Source: UCB3 sp964415605
GTDB taxonomy: Bacteria > Chloroflexota > Anaerolineae > Epilineales > Epilineaceae
DNA length: 34,994 nucleotides
Reading direction: 5' to 3'
Assembly (NCBI GenBank): GCA_964415605.1
Contig: CAYQBA010000020.1
Location: 1 to 34,994 of the forward strand
Below, piece by piece: positions 6,742-14,467 of the stretch (positions are counted from its first letter, which is position 1; the number at the start of each line of letters is the position of its first letter). Both the position numbers and the translations under genes were made by a program. The notes below the pieces were generated by a model. That model had not been told where the DNA came from and made no database searches. It saw only the letters and a list, made by a program, of their open reading frames with translations.

Positions 6742-9102
6742 ATGAGCGCAACTGAGGCATCGACCGGCGGCGTGGCAGACCCGGCAGCGGGCGCATCCGC
6801 GGGGGGCGGCGCGACAACGGGCTTCCGCATCGCGCGTCAGGCGAACCCGTCGGAAGGTGACGGGATCGTACGGGTCGACGTGGTGAAGTTCCCCTGCACG
6901 ATCGGGCGGTCGCCGGATGCGGACATCCGGTTCGATCACCCGAGTGTCTCGTTGCGGCACGCGGAGCTGAGGATGGGGCCGGACGGGCCGGTCCTTGTCG
7001 ATACGGGCAGGCAAGGCGACGGCAGCACCAACGGCACTTTCTTGGGCAATCAAGGGCGGGACAAGCTCACGCCTGGGGTGGAGAAGCGCTGGCCGGTGGG
7101 CGTGCCGGCACGGGTCGGACAGCGCTGGCTGCGGTTGGAGCGGCAGGCGCCGGCGGGCGCTGGTGCGGGTGCGGGTGCGGGCGCGCCGGGTCGGGCTGCT
7201 GTCGGCGGGGCTGTCGCCACCGTGGCAGGGGGCGTGGCGGCAGGCGTGGTCGGCGGAGGCACGCCGGCTGGTGCGGGACATGTGACGGCGGGTGTGAGTC
7301 GGGCGGCGGGCGTGGCAACGGGCGCGGCGGCGGGCGCGGCTGGAGGAATGGCGGCGGGGGGAGCGCAGGAAGGGAAGGCGGAGAAGGGCGGCATCACGAT
7401 TACGCGGGTGCCCGCGCTGCAGCTGGAGGTCGGGGGTCGGGCGGACGGCGCGGTTGTAGTGAGCAACTCGGCGGCCTTCGCGCAGTTTGTCCGATTGAAC
7501 GTGGTGTTGCCGGAGTCGTTGCGGGGCTGCTTAGTGCGCGTGAACCAGGGGCAGGTGCGGATCGAGGCGGGGGAGACGAAGTCGATCGGATTCCTGATTC
7601 AAGCTCCGGCAACTGGAGCCTCGAATTCAGTTCCACCGGCCGGGGAGCACCGAGATGTAAGGGTGCAGATCAGGGATACGCAGCGGGACTTGTTATTGGC
7701 CGAGTCCGAACTATCGATATCCGTGCGGCCGTTTGGCCAACCGACAGCCAGACTGGATCCTCCGGAGGTGTCGGCTGGAGAGCCTTTCGAAGTCATCGTA
7801 ACCAATGGCAGCAATGTCACCCAAGACGCTCGACTCTCGCCATCGAGCATACGAAACGACATCAGCTTCATCCCGAATGTTGCGGTTGTTCAGGGTATCG
7901 AGCCTGGCGAGGAGAAATCGCTGCGTTTCGATGCTCAACCGTCGAATCGTCAATTGGTGGGCGAGGAAAGGACTCTTCCCTTCAAGGTTAAAGTGGAGTA
8001 CTTGAAGGGGCTAGATCACGTTGATACCCTGGAAGGCAAGCTGCACTCGAAGGCGCGAGTTGCAAGAGCCTGGACGTTCCCGCTGGTTGGTTTGGCGGCG
8101 GCTGCCGCGCTTGTGATGTACGGGTTCGGCTACTTTCGGGCCGGAGAGGAAGAGCCGACCACGCCAACGCCGATCCCAGGTACGTCGGAGCCGGCCGTTC
8201 AACCTCAAGGATCGCAGTCAACCATGACGAGTACGCCAGGAGTAACACCCACGGCAGACGGCAAGGAAAGGGAGACAAGTGACTCTAGTCCTCCAACGCT
8301 GTACGGGTTGGTGTTTGGGTCAGGGGCAGCACCAACACCGTTGAGGCTATCGGCGCGGGAGGGGACACGAACACCGCTTCCGCAACCGACAACCCCAAGT
8401 GATGCCATGTTTGCCTTGTTCCCTAGAGAATGCAGTGAAGGGGCGTCGGTGTCTATCACTGTCAAACCCACCAAAGTCGTCCAGGGCAGAACGGCAGAGG
8501 TGTCGTGGACAGCCAAGAATACGAAGGCAGGTGTCAGCATCAATATATTGAATGATCCACTAGATCCAATAGGGAGCAATTTACCCACGACAGGCAGTCT
8601 GGAGTGGGACAGTGAGGATACCCCAATTGGAACAGTCGTCTCCTTCGAGATCACGGCGACAGCCCTGTGCGATAATGAAACTGTGTCGGGTCAGACGGTC
8701 ATCACAATAGTAGCACCAACGCCTACACCTTCACCTATTCCGCCCACAACGACACTCACACCCACGTCGACAGCCATACCCACGACTGCTCCGCCACCGA
8801 CGCCGACAGAAACACCAACAGTGATCACGATCACTGGTCACGTTCGAGATAAAGACTCCAAGAAGGTAGGCAAAGCAACAGTCACCGCTTGGTGTAGTAA
8901 CGCCGAGTATCTTACTCGGGAAGTTGAGTCAAATGGAACAACAGGGGCCTATCAGGTCATGGTCCCCCTGACCCTTCCGTGCTCGACGGTGAGGTTAACC
9001 GCGGAGAAATCTCCTGACTTCCCAGAGATCAGCCCTCCCATCGAGAAGAGTAGACCTGACAACGTCTATGAACTCAAAGATGTTCTTCTGAATTTCCCGT
9101 AG
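6742..9102 (+). CDS. Single-pass membrane protein with cytoplasmic FHA and outer Ig/CarboxypepD-reg-like domains
   Basis: 786 residues. The ATG at 6742 follows GAGGGAGGGAAC; longer in-frame starts have no support. Residues ~45-125 are an FHA domain (Gly55-Arg56, Ser70-x-x-His73, Asn97). Residues ~135-215 are Gly/Ala-rich. Residues ~220-435 look like two Ig-like beta modules, with VRPFGQ and LDPPE between them. A membrane segment (residues ~443-463) follows an Arg/Lys-rich flank, so N-in/C-out topology is likely. Outside come Thr/Pro linkers, an Ig-like domain (EVSWTAKNTK) and a C-terminal carboxypeptidase-regulatory-like module (ITGHVRDKDSKKVGKATV). GC content falls sharply within the gene near 7600-7650. 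The next gene encodes a protein of the same architecture. It may tether the FHA-bearing baseplate or sense envelope state; no enzyme domain is seen. Confidence 0.82.
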   Translation: MSATEASTGGVADPAAGASAGGGATTGFRIARQANPSEGDGIVRVDVVKFPCTIGRSPDADIRFDHPSVSLRHAELRMGPDGPVLVDTGRQGDGSTNGTFLGNQGRDKLTPGVEKRWPVGVPARVGQRWLRLERQAPAGAGAGAGAGAPGRAAVGGAVATVAGGVAAGVVGGGTPAGAGHVTAGVSRAAGVATGAAAGAAGGMAAGGAQEGKAEKGGITITRVPALQLEVGGRADGAVVVSNSAAFAQFVRLNVVLPESLRGCLVRVNQGQVRIEAGETKSIGFLIQAPATGASNSVPPAGEHRDVRVQIRDTQRDLLLAESELSISVRPFGQPTARLDPPEVSAGEPFEVIVTNGSNVTQDARLSPSSIRNDISFIPNVAVVQGIEPGEEKSLRFDAQPSNRQLVGEERTLPFKVKVEYLKGLDHVDTLEGKLHSKARVARAWTFPLVGLAAAAALVMYGFGYFRAGEEEPTTPTPIPGTSEPAVQPQGSQSTMTSTPGVTPTADGKERETSDSSPPTLYGLVFGSGAAPTPLRLSAREGTRTPLPQPTTPSDAMFALFPRECSEGASVSITVKPTKVVQGRTAEVSWTAKNTKAGVSINILNDPLDPIGSNLPTTGSLEWDSEDTPIGTVVSFEITATALCDNETVSGQTVITIVAPTPTPSPIPPTTTLTPTSTAIPTTAPPPTPTETPTVITITGHVRDKDSKKVGKATVTAWCSNAEYLTREVESNGTTGAYQVMVPLTLPCSTVRLTAEKSPDFPEISPPIEKSRPDNVYELKDVLLNFP

Positions 9103-9174
9103 CCGCTGCAGGGCTGTCAATGAACAGGTGCGAAGACGCTTTGTGTGCCGCTCTTACTATAGTGATACAGAATC

Positions 9175-10962
9175 ATGAGCGATAGCTATATCAACGGACC
9201 AAACCTAGATTCGGAAACTCTGATCGCCATCCAGCTTGGGGATCGCATCCATCGATCCCCACTCCAGCTTCACGAAAGTGGCTCATTCACCATTGGCCGA
9301 GGAGACGACAACAACTTGGTGTTGGACGACCTGAGCGTCTCATCAAGACATGCAATGATTCTCCTGCAAGACAACGGACTCTATCTTGTAGACCGCGAGA
9401 GTCAAAACGGTACATTCATCCGTGACGGCCAGCGGTTGCCACCAGGTCAGCGTCATCCGATCAACATCCATGATGAGTTCCGTCTGGGAACGATCTGGTG
9501 TCGGATTGAGCGAAGCACTACTGGGCAATCGCCTCTTGGAGGCAACGGCAGACAACCTGAAATCCACTTCGATGTTGAGTGGGAGGTGCCACAAACCCCC
9601 ACGGTGACGATCGAGGGTCAGCCAACAACGCTGCCAACCTTGCGCTTCACGATTCACAACCGATCTAGCCGAACCGATCACTTTAATTGGGAAGTTGTAG
9701 GCGAAGACCATGACGATTCTGGCCTTGTTCTCAGCAACAGCCACTTTAACAACTCAATACAACAGGTTCTTCCACACGGAATGGACGTTTGTGAGATCGA
9801 GATTCGTGTTCCTCGTGCTGGACATGTTCTTGCGCATGTGTATCAGATGTCATTGGTTGTCACGAGTGGGAATGAGAGCGAATCAGTCATAAGAAAGAAG
9901 TTCTTCGTCGACGTCAAACCCTTCTCACAACTGTTTGTGGAAATGAATCCCCCAGACCTTGGAACGAGCAATCGTGGAATTCTAATCGTCAGAAGCGAAG
10001 GGAACTATTCGCGTGGGCTAGTTGCTGAGTGGAAGGATGATCGAAACGCACTATCGTTTGAACCCCCCAGGAAGGAGATTAGCCTTCACCCGAACGATCA
10101 CCCTGAAGACCAAACGGACTTCAGAGCGAAACCTCGCAAGCGACAGTGGTTCGGTGCACAGACACAACACAAGTTCCGTGTCGAAATTCGCGACCGTGAC
10201 AAACTTGGCAATAAGCCAGAAACCGCCGTCGGTAGCTATACCAGTGGACCGCTGATTCCCAACTGGTCTTTGCCGATTATACTGGCCGTGTTGGCTGGTG
10301 GCGCGTTCTGGGCGTGGCGTAGCATAGCACTGGAAACCAAGTGCAACTGGCCTGTCGTGACTTCCCTAAGAGAGTGTGTTGAGAAGCGAGAATCAGACAA
10401 AGCCGCTGCAGAGGCACGAGCCACGGCATCAGCTTCTGAAACGGCCGCAGCCGAGGCAGCAGCAGCCGCTGCTCAACAGACACAGGAGTGGCCCGCCAAG
10501 GACGATGATGGCGATGGAATCCTAAACTCGGATGATCCGCACCCGAATCAAGCGCCTACCCCGACCCCGTCGCCACCCCCGCCATCAGATACCCCCCCAC
10601 CGACATCAACCCCCGCGCCGACACCACTTCCCACACCTTTGCTTGCCTGCCCTCCAGATCCAATTCAGACTGAGGGCCCCGGGTTGCCCGCGATCTTGAC
10701 GTGGAATCTCACGAACGTTGCGAAAGTCATGCTTGCACATGATGGCAAAGAGACTGAGGTGGCAAATCAATCGAGTATCGAGGTATTCCCTGAAACATCT
10801 ACAGAGTATGAGCTTCGGATCACCCTGTTGAATGGAGACGCAGTAACATGCCGAACGAATGTGTTCGTCGCGATCCCAACGCCAAACCCCGACATCCCCG
10901 TGGTCATCCCCGGCCAAGGGCAGCAAGGAAGGCGTCTCGTGCCCGCCACGGTCCCTCCATGA
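9175..10962 (+). CDS. Second FHA single-pass membrane protein with Ig-like ectodomain
   Basis: 595 residues. FHA domain at ~15-115 with Gly41-Arg42, Ser56-x-x-His59 and Asn78. Residues ~125-355 are beta-rich and Ig-like and carry VKPFSQ and MNPPD, matching VRPFGQ and LDPPE of the preceding protein, so the two are paralogues. A membrane segment lies at ~361-381. After it come an Ala/Glu-rich helix, a thrombospondin-3-like calcium motif (DDDGDGILNSDDPHPN), a Pro/Thr linker, and a C-terminal Ig-like domain with IEVFPETSTEYELR. No clear Shine-Dalgarno site precedes the ATG. The 72-base gap upstream and the gene itself are much less GC-rich than the flanks: a hand count of the 60 bases from 9181 gives 29 G/C. 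Confidence 0.82.
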   Translation: MSDSYINGPNLDSETLIAIQLGDRIHRSPLQLHESGSFTIGRGDDNNLVLDDLSVSSRHAMILLQDNGLYLVDRESQNGTFIRDGQRLPPGQRHPINIHDEFRLGTIWCRIERSTTGQSPLGGNGRQPEIHFDVEWEVPQTPTVTIEGQPTTLPTLRFTIHNRSSRTDHFNWEVVGEDHDDSGLVLSNSHFNNSIQQVLPHGMDVCEIEIRVPRAGHVLAHVYQMSLVVTSGNESESVIRKKFFVDVKPFSQLFVEMNPPDLGTSNRGILIVRSEGNYSRGLVAEWKDDRNALSFEPPRKEISLHPNDHPEDQTDFRAKPRKRQWFGAQTQHKFRVEIRDRDKLGNKPETAVGSYTSGPLIPNWSLPIILAVLAGGAFWAWRSIALETKCNWPVVTSLRECVEKRESDKAAAEARATASASETAAAEAAAAAAQQTQEWPAKDDDGDGILNSDDPHPNQAPTPTPSPPPPSDTPPPTSTPAPTPLPTPLLACPPDPIQTEGPGLPAILTWNLTNVAKVMLAHDGKETEVANQSSIEVFPETSTEYELRITLLNGDAVTCRTNVFVAIPTPNPDIPVVIPGQGQQGRRLVPATVPP

Positions 10963-11033
10963 TCTGCCGGAAGCGATCGGTTCGACGGTGACCGTCATTC
11001 GCTCCGTATTCGCAAGCAAGGAGATCAACTGAC

Positions 11034-11708
11034 ATGAGCGACGTGCAGGATCAAGAACCCCGGCAACCCTCCGCGCGTTCCACGGGTTCATCGCTCGCCC
11101 GCGCCCGCAATTGGTTCGCGCGACTTCGATCGTACTTGTCGCGGGTCGATTGGTCTCGAGCTCGTGATCTCGTCGACCGATTCAAGACCCATCTGCGCAC
11201 CTCCGAGCGAGCCCCCATCACCATCGCCGCGCTCGCCGGGATCGGGTTGGTCGGCGCGACGTTGTTGGTCGTCCTGATCGTGAGGCAGCGGCCCGAACCC
11301 GTGCCGCCCGCCCCTGTTCCCACCGCCGCCGCCCAGGCCGTCATCCCAGCCGCGCCTACCCGCACACCCGTCGTCGCCATCGCGACCACCCGGCCGAACG
11401 GCTCCAGCCTGGCGGGCCGCTGCGTGCCCGCCAAGACCCAGGTGCGCCCAGGCGAGTGCGCCACCCTAGCGTTGGATCGCGCCGCCCTGACCGCGTTCGG
11501 CGGCCGCGTGGCCGCCGTGTACATCCTGCACGCCAACAGCGGGCGCCGCGAACGGATCGCCATCACCGACCGGACCGAGGTCTGCCCGGAACAGACCACC
11601 CACTACGCATGGGACATCTACCTCCGCGACGAACCGGGACGCGCATCGCGCAAGGTGGCGTGGTGCGAGACCACCGTCGAAGTCCGCACGGCGTCCGCCC
11701 GCCCGTGA
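11034..11708 (+). CDS. Small single-pass membrane protein with Ig-like ectodomain
   Basis: 224 residues, with AAGGAG about 10 bases before the ATG. Residues 1-58 are a basic, helical cytoplasmic segment. A membrane segment lies at ~61-83 (TIAALAGIGLVGATLLVVLI). A Pro/Ala/Thr linker follows, then a compact domain at ~125-220 with four Cys residues and the segment TEVCPEQTTHYAWDIYLRD, resembling the Ig-like module in the FHA-baseplate protein and in the second FHA membrane protein. There is no FHA domain. GC content returns to the high level of the rest of the window. It lies in the same run of genes as the FHA proteins, so it probably belongs to the same envelope assembly. I recognise no named family. 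Confidence 0.75.
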   Translation: MSDVQDQEPRQPSARSTGSSLARARNWFARLRSYLSRVDWSRARDLVDRFKTHLRTSERAPITIAALAGIGLVGATLLVVLIVRQRPEPVPPAPVPTAAAQAVIPAAPTRTPVVAIATTRPNGSSLAGRCVPAKTQVRPGECATLALDRAALTAFGGRVAAVYILHANSGRRERIAITDRTEVCPEQTTHYAWDIYLRDEPGRASRKVAWCETTVEVRTASARP

Positions 11709-11854
11709 CGCCGCTCGGCACAACCTCCGGAGAGCAGGGCCGGGATCGCGACACGGCATCGGATCGGCCCAGCCACTACGGCCACAGCGCAGTGGGTCCG
11801 CGCCTGCCAGGCCCGAGCCCGGCCACCCCGACCCGCTGACGAGGAGACACACCG

Positions 11855-13549
11855 ATGACCGACAGCCAGACCAACGGGCCCGACGCCCAGCCGGCCACCG
11901 CGGCGCCCGATTCGGCCGCCACGGCGCTCGAGCCGGCTGCCGGCGCCATCCCGCCCGTGGGTGAAGGGGGTGTGTCGGCATCACCGCCCGTAGCGGCAGT
12001 GTCTCTGCCTGACGTCGCCGCGGAAGCTGATCTCGTTCCGCCCGCGCCCGCCACCGATGCCGTGACTGCGCCCGATGCAACGCCGGCCGTTGCCGAAGAT
12101 CCGGCTCCAACACCCTTGGCGCCCGCTCGACCCCATCCGGATGACAATCCCCCAACGGACACGGTGGGGACGGAGTCGGGTGTGGGCGAAGGTGACTTCC
12201 CGGCCGACCTCTTCGATGCCGATCCCGACGCGTCCGCAACGCCGGCCGAATCCCGCATGCCCGCAAGCACTCAATCACCGCCGCCCGGCATGCCCCTCGG
12301 CGCCGCGATGCCCGCCGATTCGGTCGCGGCCGGTTCGGAGGAGCCGGACACCGAGACATGGGTCGCGACGCCGCCGCTACCGACGGAGTTCATCGAAGAC
12401 CAGTCCCTTCACACCCAGCCTATCGACCGGGATCCGGGTAGTCCAGGGCCGTGGGATATCGAGCCCCCGCCGCCCCCGCCTCCGCCCCCACCTCCCCCGC
12501 CCAAGCCAGAACCAAAGCCCAAGCCGCCACCCGCGCCACCCCCGCGCCCCAACCGCCTGAGCGGCCGTGCCCTCCTCGCCCTCGCCGCGACCGTGGCGCT
12601 CGTGCTGGCCTTCGCGACCCACTTCTGCAGACTCGACCAGCGCCTGCTCAGTTGCGGCTGGCTGCCGCCGACCCCAGCCCCCGTGGTCATCATCCCCGTG
12701 CCTCCGCCGACCCGCGCGCCCGACCCGTGCGACCCGACCGCGCCGCTCGCGTTCGCCGACGACCGCGACGGAGACTTCGACATCTTTGTGCTGCAGCCCG
12801 CCGCACAGACGCTGGTCGCCGTCACCGCCAACCGCCAGGACGACCGCTACCCCGTGTTCTCGCCCGATGGGCGGCAGGTGCTGTACAGCTCCCGTCAAGG
12901 CGGCAACTGGGATGTATATGTCACCGACGCCGACGCCCCCACGCCGCGCCGCCTCACCAGCAACCCCGCCGTGGACCTGGCGGCGGCGTGGCTGCCGAGC
13001 GGCCAGGGCGTTGTGTTCCAGTCCACACGTGGCGGCCGCAAGGCGCTCTACGTCATGGACATCGACCGCAGCGAGTCGCGGGGTGGCCGCGTGACGCGGG
13101 TCTCGACGTCGCCCGGCGCCCGCGATGGCGGCACTGCGACAGCCGCCGCCACCGCCGCCACCGCACCCGCCGCCAGCGCAGCCAGGGTCGACGACATCTC
13201 GATCACCTCCCTGTTCGAGTGCGTGCCGACGGGACCGGTGCGTTCGCCCTCCGTGCCCGCCTGCCAAAGCTGGTCGCCCGACGGGGATTGGCTGGTGCAC
13301 ACGCTGGGCGGCATGGGCGGGAGCGCCATGGCCATGGCCGACCGCGACGCCGACAACCCCCGCATCATCGTCGACACCCGCGGTCTCGACTGGGGCGCAC
13401 GCTGGTCGCCCGACGGCAAGTACATTGCGTTCACGCAATGGCTGCCGCGGACCACGCGGGTGTTCATCGTCCGCTCCGATGGCCGGTGCCAGCAGGTGGT
13501 GGCGGGTGGAGCGCGGTCGGAGTGGCCGAGCTGGGGGAGCGCGCGATGA
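11855..13549 (+). CDS. Membrane-anchored TolB/PD40-like beta-propeller protein
   Basis: 564 residues. Residues 1-200 are an Ala/Pro/Asp-rich, acidic, probably disordered cytoplasmic region. A run of about 13 prolines at ~203-216 and a Lys-Pro stretch lead to a membrane segment at ~238-257 (LLALAATVALVLAFATHF). The ectodomain from ~295 is a WD40-like propeller built from PD40 repeats: YPVFSPDGRQVLYSS, AAWLPSGQGVVFQS, SWSPDGDWLVHT and RWSPDGKYIAFTQ. Such propellers bind peptides or proteins, as in TolB. It is the fourth membrane protein after the eCIS baseplate genes and is separated from the previous one by 146 bases with no gene. A GAGGAGAC site precedes the ATG. Role unknown; envelope docking partner or receptor is inference. 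Confidence 0.8.
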   Translation: MTDSQTNGPDAQPATAAPDSAATALEPAAGAIPPVGEGGVSASPPVAAVSLPDVAAEADLVPPAPATDAVTAPDATPAVAEDPAPTPLAPARPHPDDNPPTDTVGTESGVGEGDFPADLFDADPDASATPAESRMPASTQSPPPGMPLGAAMPADSVAAGSEEPDTETWVATPPLPTEFIEDQSLHTQPIDRDPGSPGPWDIEPPPPPPPPPPPPPKPEPKPKPPPAPPPRPNRLSGRALLALAATVALVLAFATHFCRLDQRLLSCGWLPPTPAPVVIIPVPPPTRAPDPCDPTAPLAFADDRDGDFDIFVLQPAAQTLVAVTANRQDDRYPVFSPDGRQVLYSSRQGGNWDVYVTDADAPTPRRLTSNPAVDLAAAWLPSGQGVVFQSTRGGRKALYVMDIDRSESRGGRVTRVSTSPGARDGGTATAAATAATAPAASAARVDDISITSLFECVPTGPVRSPSVPACQSWSPDGDWLVHTLGGMGGSAMAMADRDADNPRIIVDTRGLDWGARWSPDGKYIAFTQWLPRTTRVFIVRSDGRCQQVVAGGARSEWPSWGSAR

Positions 13550-13616
13550 GACCTTCGTCGCCGCCACGTCGCCCCGAACCTGGCCGGGGTGAGATCATGA
13601 CGCCGGGGAGGGAAGC

Positions 13617-14444
13617 GTGAACACCGAAGAGCCATCGACGTCGCCAACCCAGGCCGACCGCGACGAACCGGCGTCCGAGCCCACGAGCGCGATCGAGCCG
13701 CACCAACCGCGAGGCGACGGGATGTCCAACAGGTTTGCCGGCCTGCTCAAGCGATTGATCCAACTGGCCGTGTTGTCTTTGGCCGTCGGCCTGCTCGGCT
13801 ACTACGGCTTGCCCATGCTCCGGAGCAAGCTCATCGCCCCCGTGGAGCTCAACGCGTCGCAGATCGACGACCTTGCGTTGGAGCTGGCGGCGCTGCAGGC
13901 CCGGGTGGACGACACAGACGCACGCGTGAACGCCATCGGCGACTCCGTCGAGTCCCTCGAGCAGTCTGGCCAACGGCTCGAGGAGAGCCTCGTGTCGCTC
14001 GAAACGCAGGTGGCGGAGGATGGCGATGCGTCCGCGCAGGCTCTGAGACAGGCGGCGCTGACGACACGCGCGTTGGACATCGTGGCGCGCGGGCGGCTAT
14101 ACCTGGCGCAGAGCAACTTCGGCCTGGCGAGAGATGACTTGGTCGCGGCGCGCGCGATCTTCGCCGAGCTCGAGGCCGAGAGCCAGGACGAGGCGTTGGC
14201 TCCGGCCATCGCGCGGCTGGACATGGCCATCGAGAACCTGCCGGATTACCCGGTGGTCGCCTCCGGAGACCTCGAGATCGCGTGGCAGGCGCTGATGTCC
14301 GGCGACGTCGACGCGTTGGGGGTTGCGACGGCGATGGCGACGGTGACGGTGACAGCGATGGCGACACCCACTCCGGTTGAGGTCGTCACGGCCGCGCCAA
14401 GCGCGTCGCCTTCGGCGACGGGTGGGGCGGGGGCGGGGCGGTGA
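13617..14444 (+). CDS. Coiled-coil single-pass membrane protein, last gene of the eCIS run
   Basis: 275 residues. GTG start chosen because GGGGAGGGAA lies 5 bases upstream; an internal ATG at residue 36 is the alternative. Residues 1-40 are polar, a membrane segment covers ~46-66 (LIQLAVLSLAVGLLGYYGL), and ~75-135 is a strong heptad-type coiled coil (IDDLALELAALQARVDDTDA). Residues ~145-215 form a helical segment like a tetratricopeptide-type hairpin (GRLYLAQSNFGLARDDLVAA). The C-terminus is a Thr/Ala/Pro low-complexity tail. The gene converges on the muramidase gene with 23 bases between stops and no clear terminator. I recognise no named family. Coiled coil plus membrane anchor suits a scaffold, but nothing proves it. 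Confidence 0.75.
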   Translation: MNTEEPSTSPTQADRDEPASEPTSAIEPHQPRGDGMSNRFAGLLKRLIQLAVLSLAVGLLGYYGLPMLRSKLIAPVELNASQIDDLALELAALQARVDDTDARVNAIGDSVESLEQSGQRLEESLVSLETQVAEDGDASAQALRQAALTTRALDIVARGRLYLAQSNFGLARDDLVAARAIFAELEAESQDEALAPAIARLDMAIENLPDYPVVASGDLEIAWQALMSGDVDALGVATAMATVTVTAMATPTPVEVVTAAPSASPSATGGAGAGR

Positions 14445-14467
14445 GGTTGCGAACGAGTATGAACGGC

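Noticed and set aside
1..14444. Phage tail, R-pyocin or type VI secretion as alternatives to eCIS
   Set aside because: There are no capsid, portal, lysis or Tss genes. A LysM-bearing CIS tube protein followed by VgrG, gp25, J and gpI is the Afp/PVC order. The missing left part means a phage-derived tailocin is not strictly excluded.
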